Shown one piece after another: positions 25,426 to 34,203 of a stretch of DNA of 64,000 bases. The notes beneath the pieces were generated by a model. That model was not told where the DNA came from. It searched no databases and saw only the letters and a list, made by a program, of their open reading frames with translations. How positions within the stretch are numbered: position 1 is the first letter of the stretch; each line of letters opens with the position of its first letter. Both the position numbers and the translations under genes were made by a program. Source of the stretch: Aquificaceae bacterium (GTDB lineage: Bacteria > Aquificota > Aquificia > Aquificales > Aquificaceae); assembly GCA_027079305.1 (NCBI GenBank), contig JALWVU010000055.1:1-64000 (forward strand), in the 5' to 3' direction.

Positions 25426-26601
25426 ATGAAAATAATCCAAGAAGGTAAAGCCAAAATACATGTCCCAGAGATAAGAGAGATAGTCTCCTCGGACATGCCC
25501 GTCTTCTACAACCCTAAGATGAGGGTCAACAGGGACCTCGCTGTCCTGGGTCTCGAGTATCTTTGCAGGAAGCTCGGACGGGAGCTCATGGTGGCGGACC
25601 CACTCTCCGCAAGCGGGATAAGGGCGATAAGGTTCCTGAAGGAGACCTCCTGTGTGGGGAAGGTCTTCGCCAACGACATAAGCGAAAAGGCTGTGGAGAT
25701 AATGAGGGGGAACTTCAGGCTCAATGAGATCCCGGAGGAGAGATACGAGGTTCACAGGGAGGATGCCAACTTCTTTATGAGGAAGAGCTGGGGTTTCGGC
25801 TTCGACTACGTTGACCTGGATCCTTTCGGGACGCCCGTTCCCTTCGTAGAGTCCGTAGCCCTTGGTATGAAAAGGGGAGGTATTCTGAGCCTCACCGCCA
25901 CGGACACCGCACCCCTATCGGGAACATACCCCAAGACCTGCGTAAGGAGATACGGAGCTAAACCTCTGAGAAACGAGTTCAAGCACGAGGTAGGGATAAG
26001 GATTCTCATCAAAAAGGTTATAGAGCTCGCCGCCCAGCACGATATAGCCATGATACCCATCTTTGCCTACTCCCACCTTCACTACTTCAAGCTCTTCTTC
26101 GTAAAAGAGAGGGGTGCAAAGCTCACCAACTCCCTGCTTGATCAGGTGGGATACCTGCTTTACTGCTTTAATTGCATGAACCGCGAAGCGGTCTTCGATC
26201 CTTTAAAGATAAAGGAGCGCTGTCCTCTGTGCGGGACCAGGTTCAGTCTCGGTGGTCCCATGTGGCTCGGCAAGCTCTGGGAGGAGGAGTTCACCGATTT
26301 CCTCTACAGGGAAGCCCATGAGAGGGAGGAGATCTCGAAGGAGACCAAGAGGATCCTCTCCCTGATAAGGCAGGAGTCCGGGCTCCAGACGGTGGGCTTC
26401 TATATGGCCTCCAAGCTAGCGGAGAAGGTGGGGATCCCCCAGCAGCCCCCTATAAAGAAGGTTCTGGAGTTTTATGAGGGTGTGAGGACACACTTTGAGG
26501 GAGACGGCTTCAGGACATCTCTTCCCCACGGGGAGGTTTTAAGGCGGTCTGAGGAGCTTAGGGTTATAATAGAACGGCGTTTGAAAGGAGGGGCGCCATG
26601 A
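25426..26601 (+). CDS. trm1: tRNA (guanine26-N2)-dimethyltransferase Trm1
   Basis: SAM-dependent N2-methylation of G26 in tRNA. Trm1 is mainly archaeal and eukaryotic, but the Aquifex enzyme is known and also acts on G27. 391 residues; VFYNPKMRVNRDL, DPLSASGIRAIRFL (SAM site), DLDPFGTPVPF and a zinc-binding CFNC...CPLC set are present. It begins 10 nt after tRNA-Leu, so it is probably transcribed with it. Ends in an ATGA overlap with the isomerase gene. Confidence 0.95.
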   Translation: MKIIQEGKAKIHVPEIREIVSSDMPVFYNPKMRVNRDLAVLGLEYLCRKLGRELMVADPLSASGIRAIRFLKETSCVGKVFANDISEKAVEIMRGNFRLNEIPEERYEVHREDANFFMRKSWGFGFDYVDLDPFGTPVPFVESVALGMKRGGILSLTATDTAPLSGTYPKTCVRRYGAKPLRNEFKHEVGIRILIKKVIELAAQHDIAMIPIFAYSHLHYFKLFFVKERGAKLTNSLLDQVGYLLYCFNCMNREAVFDPLKIKERCPLCGTRFSLGGPMWLGKLWEEEFTDFLYREAHEREEISKETKRILSLIRQESGLQTVGFYMASKLAEKVGIPQQPPIKKVLEFYEGVRTHFEGDGFRTSLPHGEVLRRSEELRVIIERRLKGGAP

Positions 26602-27557
26602 GTCCTGAGGAGATGCTCAAGAGCTTTCCGGACCAGCTCCAGTGGGAGAAGCTGGACATCGACCGCTCCCTCTACAGGACCATAACCTTCTGCGGTATGG
26701 GGGGCTCCGGTATAGTGGGGGACATAGCCAAGTCCTGGCTCGAACACAGGGGATGTAAAGTTATCTCCCTCTCCTACAGAGGCTACGGCCTTCCCGGATA
26801 CGTGAACGGGGAGGAGCACCTTGTCGTCTGCACCAGCTACAGCGGAAACACGGAGGAGACCATAAGCAACTTCGAGACCGCCATGGAGAGGGGAGCGACC
26901 GTAGTGTGTATAAGCTCGGGCGGTAAGCTGGAGGAGCTCGCCAAGGGTAGCGGTGTTCTCCACCTCAAGATCCCCGGAGGCCTCGCTCCCAGATACGCCC
27001 TCGGGTACATGCTTTCCAAAATCCTTGCCATCCTCGGTATTGATGAGGAAGAGCTCGAGGACGCGAAGGAAAACCTGAAGTCCAACTACGAGGAGATAAA
27101 GAAAAAAGGGGAGGAGATAGCTCAGAGGCTCTACGGATACATTCCGATAATCTACGCCACGCCCCTGACAGAAGCCTGCGCCTTCAGATGGAAGACTCAG
27201 ATAAACGAGAACTCCAAAACGCAGGCCTACTTCGCGGTCCTCCCCGAGATGCACCACAACGAGGTGGTGGGCCTCGACAACGCTGAGATAAGGTCCAAGT
27301 GCGCCTTCGTAGTTATGTTTGATCCCAAGGATCACGACAGGGTCAGGAGAAGGGTGGACATAACGATAAGGCTCCTCAAGGACCTCGGTATAGTCCCCGT
27401 GGCCATAGGCGGGGACGGGAACTCCTACCTGGCGAGGGTCCTGCATCTAATACACGTCGGGGACTGGATGAGCTACTACCTCGCGGGGAAATATGGATTC
27501 GAGCCTCTTCCTGTGAAGACCATAGACTGGATAAAAGGAGAGCTTTCTAAGAGCTGA
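26598..27557 (+). CDS. bifunctional phosphoglucose / phosphomannose isomerase
   Basis: Interconverts fructose-6-phosphate with glucose-6-phosphate and mannose-6-phosphate. 319 residues with two SIS folds; FCGMGGSGIVGDIA, SYSGNTEETIS and PEMHHNEVVG are the PGI/PMI-family marks known from Crenarchaeota and Aquificales. It probably replaces classical Pgi and links gluconeogenesis to the gnd-zwf-pgl pathway and to glmS. Confidence 0.93.
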   Translation: MSPEEMLKSFPDQLQWEKLDIDRSLYRTITFCGMGGSGIVGDIAKSWLEHRGCKVISLSYRGYGLPGYVNGEEHLVVCTSYSGNTEETISNFETAMERGATVVCISSGGKLEELAKGSGVLHLKIPGGLAPRYALGYMLSKILAILGIDEEELEDAKENLKSNYEEIKKKGEEIAQRLYGYIPIIYATPLTEACAFRWKTQINENSKTQAYFAVLPEMHHNEVVGLDNAEIRSKCAFVVMFDPKDHDRVRRRVDITIRLLKDLGIVPVAIGGDGNSYLARVLHLIHVGDWMSYYLAGKYGFEPLPVKTIDWIKGELSKS

Positions 27558-27605
27558 GTTCGGGACATCTTGACTTTGGAATACCTCGTTGGACCTAATT
27601 TCTCC

Positions 27606-27633
27606 TTGACCGAGGTAAGTAAGCACTTATTTT
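27606..27633 (+). promoter_or_regulatory. sigma70-type promoter for the nor operon
   Basis: TTGACC (27606-27611), a 16-nt spacer and TATTTT (27628-27633), then AAGGAGGG (27641-27648) before ATG 27655. It is one of the few units here with a recognisable -35, spacer and true leader. The -35 overlaps a weak TTGAC-N4-GTAAG dyad at 27606-27619 that is too imperfect to call an FNR/DNR site. Confidence 0.5.
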
Positions 27634-27654
27634 AAAAGATAAGGAGGGAGAGCC

Positions 27655-28332
27655 ATGGATTTTAGCTGGCTCGAGATCGTAGTAGCTTCCCTTCTTTTGA
27701 CGCTCGTGGGCGGAACCATCCTAACGAGGGGTCGTAGCTGGCTCGATCCAGTCTTCTGGAAGCGCTTCGCTATAGTGGGATCCCTCGTTATGTTCACCTT
27801 CCTGTGGATACTTACCTTCGACACCATGCGACAGACCGCGATAGGTAAGGGTAGAATCCCCGATCCCACCGTGATAAACAAGAAGATCGGCTACCAGCTC
27901 GATGCGGAGACCGGGAGATACAGGCCCGTGATTCTCGGGGACGAACCGCTCTTCGAAAAGGTATACACACGTGAGGAGGCCATGAGGCTCCTTACGAAGG
28001 GAAAGCTTACCATCCAGAGCAGGAACTGTATGGACTGCCACACACTCCTGGGAAACGGAGCCTACTACGCTCCCGATCTGACGAAAGCCTGGCTCGATCC
28101 CAAGTGGGAGAAGATCATGATCCCCATGACGGGAGCTAAGACCAAGGAGGAGGCTATGGTCAGGTTTCTAATGAATCCCGACAAGTTCGCCACGTGGACG
28201 CGCAGGATGCCCAACCTGCACCTGACGGAGGAAGAGGCTAAGGCGGTGGTCGCCTACCTCAAGTGGATGTCCGCCATAGACACGAACGGCTTCCCCGATC
28301 ACTTCGGGGAGTCCAAGCTTGTTGAGTTTTGA
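27655..28332 (+). CDS. norC: nitric oxide reductase cytochrome c subunit
   Basis: Membrane-anchored cytochrome c that feeds electrons to NorB. The heme site CMDCH is near residue 123, and the axial-Met segment RRMPNLHLTEEEAKAVVAYL is at the C-terminus. At 225 residues it is longer than usual NorC (about 150). It has two predicted membrane helices (about 6-25 and 38-58) and an extra loop before the heme domain. Strong AAGGAGGG ribosome-binding site. First gene of norC-norB-29748. Confidence 0.92.
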   Translation: MDFSWLEIVVASLLLTLVGGTILTRGRSWLDPVFWKRFAIVGSLVMFTFLWILTFDTMRQTAIGKGRIPDPTVINKKIGYQLDAETGRYRPVILGDEPLFEKVYTREEAMRLLTKGKLTIQSRNCMDCHTLLGNGAYYAPDLTKAWLDPKWEKIMIPMTGAKTKEEAMVRFLMNPDKFATWTRRMPNLHLTEEEAKAVVAYLKWMSAIDTNGFPDHFGESKLVEF

Positions 28333-28347
28333 AGGGGAGGTTGTAAC

Positions 28348-29751
28348 ATGAGCAAGCTCTACGAGAGTCAGAAGATAGCCTTACTTTACTTTTCCGTAGC
28401 GATTGTTCTCTTCGGAGCTCAGCTTGTGTTCGGTCTGGTAGCCGCCTACCAGTATATAAATCCAAGCTTTCTATACGAAGTTCTCCCCTTCTCAATAACG
28501 AGGATGCTCCACATAAACGCCATGGTCGTGTGGCTTTTGATGGGCTTCATAGGAGGGATATACTGGCTTCTGCCATACGAAACCGGCAGGGACGTGGTGG
28601 GGGCCAAGCTGGGTAAGCTCGCCTGGTTTCTGCTTACCGCCGCGGTGGGAGTTGTGGTTCTGGTGTATATTTTCAAGCAAATAGGACAGGGGGACTTTTT
28701 TACTCTCTGGTTCATAACTGAAGGGAGGGAGTACATCGAGGCGCCCAGGTGGGCAGACATAGGCATAGTGGCGGTTATGCTCATCATATACTTCAACGTT
28801 GCCGCCACGGTTTTTAAATCGGGAAGGATTACAGGGCTTATGGGTGTTCTCCTGATTGATCTTTTAGCCCTTGCTGGCCTTTATGTCGCAGGTATGTTTT
28901 TTACTCCTAACATAACACACGATCAGTTCTGGTGGTGGTGGGTGGTTCATCTCTGGGTGGAGGCGACCTGGGAGGTTCTCGTGGGTGTTCTTATGGGATG
29001 GGCCCTCATGCACGTTCTGGGAACTCCAAGGAGGATAATAGAGGGCTGGCTCTATCTGGAAGTTCTTTTGGTCTTCGGAACGGGAATTTTGGGTCTGGGA
29101 CACCACTACTACTGGATAGGAACTCCCGAATATTGGTTAGGGATAGGTGGTTTCTTTTCCTCTTTGGAGCCCATTCCTCTCGTGGCCATGATAGTTCATG
29201 CGGTCTACGATGCTGGCGTTCACAAGCTCCAGACCGTAAACAGGCCTGCCCTGTTCTGGATATTCCTACAAGCCTTTGGAAACTTCTTCGGGGCTGGAGT
29301 GTGGGGTTTCATGCACACGCTACCCCAGATAAACCTTTACTCCCACGGAACTCAGATGGCTGCCTCTCACGGACACCTGGCTTTCTTCGGCGCTTACGTG
29401 GCAACGAACATAGTTTTCGTTTATATAATCCTTCAGCACGTGAGAGCTCCCGAGGGCCCGATCCTCGACAGCAGAGCTTGGAGGGTAGCCTACATAGGTA
29501 TGATCCTTTCCATGGTGGGTATGGTGGGTGCCCTTCTCGTGGCGGGCTTTGCCCAGACCTTCTTGGAGAGGGCTGTAGGAGGCGCCACCTGGCAGGACTA
29601 CATAACAGCCCAGATGCATCCATGGGTCAGCGTTCCCTACCTCTGGAGGTTCGGCTTCGGAATTCTCTTCTTCCTCTCCTACCTCGTCTTCCTGTATGAC
29701 ATAGCGACGATAGGCAGGAGGGCACCTTCCGTGGAGGTGAAGCCCGCATGA
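28348..29751 (+). CDS. norB: nitric oxide reductase subunit B (cNOR type)
   Basis: Heme-copper-oxidase-family enzyme reducing 2 NO to N2O. 467 residues with about 12 membrane helices. The NorB signature WWVVHLWVEATWE supplies the first FeB histidine and the characteristic glutamate; GLGHHYYW supplies the two other histidines; SHGHLAFFG holds the heme histidines near the C-terminal side. Pairing with norC argues for the cytochrome-c-dependent form over quinol qNOR, which would carry an N-terminal extension not seen here. Confidence 0.95.
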   Translation: MSKLYESQKIALLYFSVAIVLFGAQLVFGLVAAYQYINPSFLYEVLPFSITRMLHINAMVVWLLMGFIGGIYWLLPYETGRDVVGAKLGKLAWFLLTAAVGVVVLVYIFKQIGQGDFFTLWFITEGREYIEAPRWADIGIVAVMLIIYFNVAATVFKSGRITGLMGVLLIDLLALAGLYVAGMFFTPNITHDQFWWWWVVHLWVEATWEVLVGVLMGWALMHVLGTPRRIIEGWLYLEVLLVFGTGILGLGHHYYWIGTPEYWLGIGGFFSSLEPIPLVAMIVHAVYDAGVHKLQTVNRPALFWIFLQAFGNFFGAGVWGFMHTLPQINLYSHGTQMAASHGHLAFFGAYVATNIVFVYIILQHVRAPEGPILDSRAWRVAYIGMILSMVGMVGALLVAGFAQTFLERAVGGATWQDYITAQMHPWVSVPYLWRFGFGILFFLSYLVFLYDIATIGRRAPSVEVKPA

Positions 29752-30077
29752 GGGATCCCTTCGAGGTCGTTGTCCTTCTGGCCGCTGGTTTTTTCTACGT
29801 TCTCAGCGCGGGAGGCTACGCCTTCTTCTACGCTTACGGAAAGCTTAGGGGTGAAGAGAAGTTCAGATACCTGGCCCTCCTGTTCGCCGGGGTGACCGTA
29901 TACAGTGCCTACCTCATGGTGGCGAGTCCCGTGTTCGACGCCTTCTGGAAGGGTTTTCTGTCCGTTGCCACAGTCGCTTACCTGCTCGTTCCGAAAGGGA
30001 TGTGGTGGGTGGTGGTGAGGGTCCACAGGGCGGAAGAGGAGGAAAAAAGAAGGACCAGGATCAACGGTGATCTCTGA
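29748..30077 (+). CDS. small membrane protein of the nor operon
   Basis: Unrecognised. 109 residues with three predicted membrane helices (about 6-28, 40-59, 66-88) and a basic C-terminal tail. It overlaps norB by 4 nt (ATGA), so it is almost certainly co-translated with it and may be an assembly or accessory subunit of the NO reductase. Its 3' end overlaps the convergent gene by 17 nt. Confidence 0.8.
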   Translation: MRDPFEVVVLLAAGFFYVLSAGGYAFFYAYGKLRGEEKFRYLALLFAGVTVYSAYLMVASPVFDAFWKGFLSVATVAYLLVPKGMWWVVVRVHRAEEEEKRRTRINGDL

Positions 30078-30513
30078 GGGAAAGCACCTCTCCTCTCTTA
30101 GGTCTGTGGTAGAGCATTACGAGCCCGGCGGTTATTATCAGGGGGAATCCGTAGAACCTGTCTCCCATGAGCAGGAGAAGAAATCCGAAAACTCCTATGA
30201 ACTCCGATATGCCGAGGGAGACTATCACCGCTATCCTGTATATCTCGAGCGCCCTTTCCAGTTTCCTCTCTTCCAATGCCTTCCTTATATAGCTCCTCCT
30301 GGCGTAGACCGAGTAGGTTATGGTTCCGAGGCTCAGCAGGTAGAAGAGCGTTCTCATCTTCCCGAGGGTCTCCTCCCCGAAGGAGAAACTCACGTAACTC
30401 TTGAGGAGTATTCCCAGAACTGTGTAAGCGAGGAGGGAGAAGAACATGATGAACCAGATGAGGTTCAGGAGGCTCCAGGTTCTCCCGATCAGCTGGATCT
30501 CCCTCTCATCCAT
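30061..30513 (-). CDS. hypothetical membrane protein
   Basis: Unrecognised 150-residue protein with four predicted membrane helices (about 13-36, 52-69, 90-110, 116-135) and a charged stretch (RKALEERKLERALE) between the second and third. It follows pstB by 5 nt on the same strand, so the two are probably co-transcribed; a role in phosphate uptake is not implied by its sequence. Convergent with the nor operon. Confidence 0.78.
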   Translation of the reverse strand: MDEREIQLIGRTWSLLNLIWFIMFFSLLAYTVLGILLKSYVSFSFGEETLGKMRTLFYLLSLGTITYSVYARRSYIRKALEERKLERALEIYRIAVIVSLGISEFIGVFGFLLLLMGDRFYGFPLIITAGLVMLYHRPKRGEVLSLRDHR

Positions 30514-30518
30514 GGGAT

Positions 30519-31292
30519 CTATCCGAACCTTCCCGTTATGTAGTCCTCGGTGAGCTTCTCGTCCGGTTTGGTGAATATCTTCTCTGTGGGGCCGAACTCC
30601 ACGAGCTTCCCCATATACATGAAGGCTGTGTAGTCGGATATCCTCGCCGCCTGCTGCATGTTGTGGGTGACGATGATTATGGTCAGCCTGCTCTTTAGCT
30701 CAACGATCAGGTCCTCTATCTTGGCGGTGGATATGGGATCGAGAGCGGAGGTGGGCTCGTCGAATAGGAGGACCTCGGGTTCGGGGGCTATGGCCCTCGC
30801 TATGCAGAGCCTCTGCTGCTGGCCTCCCGAGAGGGAGTAGGCGTTCTCGTGGAGTCTGTCCTTCACCTCATCCCAGAGGGCCGCCCCCCTGAGGGCCTGC
30901 TCCACCTTCTCGTCGAGAAGGCTCTTCTTCTTAATTCCCTTGAGCCTCAGCCCGTAGGCCACGTTCTCGTATATGGACTTGGGGAAGGGGTTGGGCTTCT
31001 GGAAGACCATGCCTATCCGCATCCTGATCATTATGGGATCCACGTCCCTTCCGACTATGTTTATCCCGTCTGGGTGGAGGACTATCTGGCCCTCGTATCT
31101 GTTTCCCGGATAAAGATCGTGCATTCTGTTGAAGCACCTGAGGAGCGTCGTCTTACCGCATCCGGAGGGGCCTATTATGGCGGTGACCTTCTTCTCGTAG
31201 ACCTTCAGATTTATGTCCCTGAGGGCGTGGACGCGACCGTAGTAAAAGTTAAGATCCTTTACCTCTATCTTTAGAGGGGCGTCGCTGTTCAT
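30519..31292 (-). CDS. pstB: phosphate ABC transporter ATP-binding protein
   Basis: 257 residues: Walker [11 protein letters not shown]-loop, signature LSGGQQQRL, Walker [14 protein letters not shown], and the PstB-specific CFNRMHDL and [12 protein letters not shown]. Energises high-affinity phosphate import. pstS, pstC, pstA and phoU are not in the window, so the gene is detached from its transporter. TATAAT on the minus strand at 31307-31312 and a GAGAAAAG before the ATG. Confidence 0.95.
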   Translation of the reverse strand: MNSDAPLKIEVKDLNFYYGRVHALRDINLKVYEKKVTAIIGPSGCGKTTLLRCFNRMHDLYPGNRYEGQIVLHPDGINIVGRDVDPIMIRMRIGMVFQKPNPFPKSIYENVAYGLRLKGIKKKSLLDEKVEQALRGAALWDEVKDRLHENAYSLSGGQQQRLCIARAIAPEPEVLLFDEPTSALDPISTAKIEDLIVELKSRLTIIIVTHNMQQAARISDYTAFMYMGKLVEFGPTEKIFTKPDEKLTEDYITGRFG

Positions 31293-31306
31293 CTTTTCTC
31301 AAGAGT

Positions 31307-31312
31307 ATTATA
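31307..31312 (-). promoter_or_regulatory. -10 box of pstB
   Basis: TATAAT on the minus strand, 14 nt from ATG 31292. The predicted leader is about 7-8 nt. It shares a 57-bp divergent gap with the pgk promoter. Confidence 0.5.
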
Positions 31313-31335
31313 AGGGTAAGCTGATGCGCTTATGG

Positions 31336-31341
31336 TAGAAT
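31336..31341 (+). promoter_or_regulatory. -10 box 8 nt before pgk (leaderless type)
   Basis: TAGAAT, 8 nt, then ATG 31350, with no Shine-Dalgarno. Confidence 0.5.
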
Positions 31342-31349
31342 TTTAAGCC

Positions 31350-32540
31350 ATGCACCGCAAGAAGACCTTGAGGGACACAGAGGTCAAAGGTAAAAAGGTC
31401 CTCGTCAGGGTCGACTTCAACGTTCCCATAGACGAGCAGGGAAACATAGTGGACGACACGAGGATAAGGGCTTCCCTCCCGACGGTCGAGTATCTGATGG
31501 ACGCGAGGGCTAAAACGATACTGATGTCCCACCTGGGAAGGCCGAAGGGAAGGGATCCTAAGTATTCCCTGGCCCCAGTAGCCAAGAGGCTCTCCCGCCT
31601 TCTGGATGTGGAAGTCAAGCTCGCTCCCGATTGTGTGGGAGAAGAAGTAAAGGGTATGGTCGAGAGCCTCGGAGAGGGGGAGATCCTCCTTCTTGAAAAC
31701 CTGCGCTTCCACGAGGGGGAGACGAAGGGAGAGGAAGGTTTCGCCAGAGAGCTGGCCAGTCTGGGAGAGGTTTATGTGAGCGATGCCTTCGGGACCTGCC
31801 ACAGGAAGCACGCCTCCGTCTACCTCGTTCCCAAGTTTCTCAAGCCGGCGGTGATGGGATTCCTCTTAGAGAAAGAGATCAACTACTTCGAGAAGGCGAT
31901 GATAAGCCCCCAGAGACCTGTGGTGGCTATCCTCGGGGGTGCCAAGGTGTCCACCAAGCTGGGGATAATAAAGAACCTCCTCAAGAGGGTAGACAAGCTC
32001 TTCATCGGCGGGGCCATGGCCTTTACCTTCATAAAAGCTATGGGATACAGGGTAGGAAGCTCCCTTGTTGAGGAGGATCTGATCCCTACCGCCCTCGACA
32101 TACTGGATATAGCTAAGAAGCTTGACGTCAAACTCTACCTGCCTGTGGATTTTGTAATAGGCCAGGAGATCTCAGACAACACGCCCACCAGAGTAGTTCC
32201 CTGGCAGGAGATACCCGACGGCTGGAAAGGACTCGATATAGGCCCCGTGTCCATCGAGCTACTGAGGGAAATCCTATCTGACGCCCAGACGATAATATGG
32301 AACGGCCCTATGGGTGTCTTCGAGCTCGACAGGTTTAAGAACGGAACTTTTGAGACCGCCAAGATGATAGCTCAGTCTCCTGCCCTCACCATAGCGGGAG
32401 GAGGGGATACCGATCACGCCATACACAGGGCGGGTGTATACAACGCTATAGACTTCGTATCCACCGGAGGCGGGGCGTTCCTTGAACTACTCGAAGGGAA
32501 CACCCTTCCCTGCCTCGAGGTTCTCGACGATAGGGAGTGA
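31350..32540 (+). CDS. pgk: phosphoglycerate kinase
   Basis: Interconverts 3-phosphoglycerate and 1,3-bisphosphoglycerate; in an autotroph it mainly runs in the gluconeogenic direction. 396 residues with KKVLVRVDFNVP, MSHLGRPKG, the hinge region and the C-terminal IAGGGDTDHAIHRAG motif. Head of a unit with the IMPase-like, universal stress and TPR genes. Confidence 0.97.
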   Translation: MHRKKTLRDTEVKGKKVLVRVDFNVPIDEQGNIVDDTRIRASLPTVEYLMDARAKTILMSHLGRPKGRDPKYSLAPVAKRLSRLLDVEVKLAPDCVGEEVKGMVESLGEGEILLLENLRFHEGETKGEEGFARELASLGEVYVSDAFGTCHRKHASVYLVPKFLKPAVMGFLLEKEINYFEKAMISPQRPVVAILGGAKVSTKLGIIKNLLKRVDKLFIGGAMAFTFIKAMGYRVGSSLVEEDLIPTALDILDIAKKLDVKLYLPVDFVIGQEISDNTPTRVVPWQEIPDGWKGLDIGPVSIELLREILSDAQTIIWNGPMGVFELDRFKNGTFETAKMIAQSPALTIAGGGDTDHAIHRAGVYNAIDFVSTGGGAFLELLEGNTLPCLEVLDDRE

Positions 32541-32542
32541 GC

Positions 32543-33319
32543 ATGGAGCTTGAGGAGTTTCTCACAGCTGCAAAGGAGGCAGCCCTTATAGGGGGCATAG
32601 TTCTTAAGGAGAATTTCAGAAAGGTGAAAGACGAGAACATAGAGGAGAAGGCTGAGAAGGACTTTGTCAGCTACGTGGACAAGACCTCGGAGGAGAGGAT
32701 AAGGGACTTCCTCTCGAGGAAGTTTCCCGACCACAGGATAGTGGGTGAGGAGGAGGGGGGTGAGGAGGATGGAGACTTCGTCTGGCACATAGACCCCCTC
32801 GACGGGACCAAGAATTACATAGCGGGGTTTCCCATATTCGGTGTCTCGGTTGCCCTATCCTACAGGAAAGAGCCCGTTGTTGGAGCGGTATACCTGCCCT
32901 ACTTCGACGATCTATACTGGGCAGGAAAGGGGATGGGAGCCTTCAAAAACGGCAGATCTATAAAGGTGAGCGGAACTTCTGAGGCCAAGTATTCGGTGGT
33001 AGCCTACGGCTTTCCTTCGAGGGCGGTTAGGGATCTCGATACATACTGGCGTATATTCAAGGAGATCTTCGATAGGGTGGCCGCTATGAGGAGGCCGGGT
33101 GCCGCGGCGGTGGACCTGTGCTTTCTCGCGGAAGGAATTTTCGAGGGCCTGATAGAGTTCGAGCTCCACCCATGGGATATCAACGCCGGAGTTGTTATAT
33201 TAAAGGAGGCGGGGGGAAGCTTTAAGATCATGGAGAAGGGTAGGAAGAGGGACATTATCGCCTCCAACGGGAGGATACAGGAATTCCTTGAGGAGGTAGT
33301 AGGGAGGTTCCTGGATTGA
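32543..33319 (+). CDS. inositol monophosphatase-family phosphatase
   Basis: Mg2+-dependent sugar-phosphate phosphatase. Motifs GEEEGG, HIDPLDGTKNYIAGFP (metal ligands) and WDINAGVVILKEAGG are all present. 258 residues from ATG 32543; an in-frame GTG at 32537 overlaps the pgk stop. In thermophiles such enzymes can act on inositol phosphate or fructose-1,6-bisphosphate; next to pgk, a gluconeogenic FBPase role is an attractive but unproven guess. Confidence 0.9.
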   Translation: MELEEFLTAAKEAALIGGIVLKENFRKVKDENIEEKAEKDFVSYVDKTSEERIRDFLSRKFPDHRIVGEEEGGEEDGDFVWHIDPLDGTKNYIAGFPIFGVSVALSYRKEPVVGAVYLPYFDDLYWAGKGMGAFKNGRSIKVSGTSEAKYSVVAYGFPSRAVRDLDTYWRIFKEIFDRVAAMRRPGAAAVDLCFLAEGIFEGLIEFELHPWDINAGVVILKEAGGSFKIMEKGRKRDIIASNGRIQEFLEEVVGRFLD

Positions 33320-34203
33320 AGGTTCTCGTCCCGGTGGACTTTTCCGAGATAACCAACGCTGTTCTAAGGACGGTTAAAACCATAGTTGAAGCTCACGGGG
33401 GTGAGATCGTCCTCTTTCATACGGTATCCCCCGCAATATACATACCTTACCCCGAGAGCCTAAGCGTGGACGTAATAGACCTCAACATACTTCAGGAGAT
33501 AGAGGAGACAAAGAAGAAAGAGGCGGAAGAGAAGCTGAAAGGTCTTCTGGACTTTCTAAAGCCTCTCAAGGCGAGGTTCGTGGTGGACGTCGGAGATCCG
33601 AGGGATCTCATACTCGAGATGGAAGAGAAGGAAGATCCTGATCTGGTGGTCATAGGTAGCCACAAGAAGGGTCTCATAGAGAAGATCCTGATAGGCTCAA
33701 CCGCTGAAAAGGTGGTAAAGCACAGCACGAAACCGGTTCTGGTGATAAAGGGATCCGAACCCACGTTCAGAAAGAAGGTCCTCTTAGCCTACGACTTCTC
33801 CAAGACCGCGGAGAGGACCGTTGAGTTTGCCCTCAGCTTCCTAAAACCCTTCCAGGTGGAGATCAAGATCCTGCACATAGACGAGCCCATAGACCTTCCC
33901 CTCGTGGAGAGGATAGGAAAAGCCCTCTACGAGAAATACAGGGAGGAGAAGAAAAAGTATCTGGACAAGATCAAGGATAAGTTCGAAGAGGCGGGATTCA
34001 AGGTCTCCTCCGAGTTTGCGAGTGGAAGGGACCCCGCGGAGGAGATAGTGGATCACGTTCAGAAGGATAAGGACATAGAGCTTGTGATAATGGGAAGCAA
34101 AGGGCTGTCCGGTCTGAAGAGGATACTGCTTGGGAGCACCTCCACGGAGGTCTTCAGGAAGGTGGAGATCCCCATACTCATTTACAAGGAAGGTAAGAGC
34201 TGA
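33316..34203 (+). CDS. tandem universal stress protein (two UspA domains)
   Basis: 295 residues made of two Usp domains (about 1-145 and 150-295). Each keeps the ATP-binding G-2x-G-9x-G(S/T) pattern: GSHKKGLIEKILIGSTAEKV and GSKGLSGLKRILLGSTSTEV. Cytosolic; function in the organism is unknown. TTG start overlapping the preceding stop (TTGA); stop overlaps the next ATG by 1 nt. Confidence 0.92.
   Translation: MKVLVPVDFSEITNAVLRTVKTIVEAHGGEIVLFHTVSPAIYIPYPESLSVDVIDLNILQEIEETKKKEAEEKLKGLLDFLKPLKARFVVDVGDPRDLILEMEEKEDPDLVVIGSHKKGLIEKILIGSTAEKVVKHSTKPVLVIKGSEPTFRKKVLLAYDFSKTAERTVEFALSFLKPFQVEIKILHIDEPIDLPLVERIGKALYEKYREEKKKYLDKIKDKFEEAGFKVSSEFASGRDPAEEIVDHVQKDKDIELVIMGSKGLSGLKRILLGSTSTEVFRKVEIPILIYKEGKS

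Noticed and set aside
27606-27619. FNR/DNR binding site upstream of norC
   Set aside because: TTGAC-N4-GTAAG is a poor dyad compared with TTGAT-N4-ATCAA and overlaps the -35; kept only as a promoter call.
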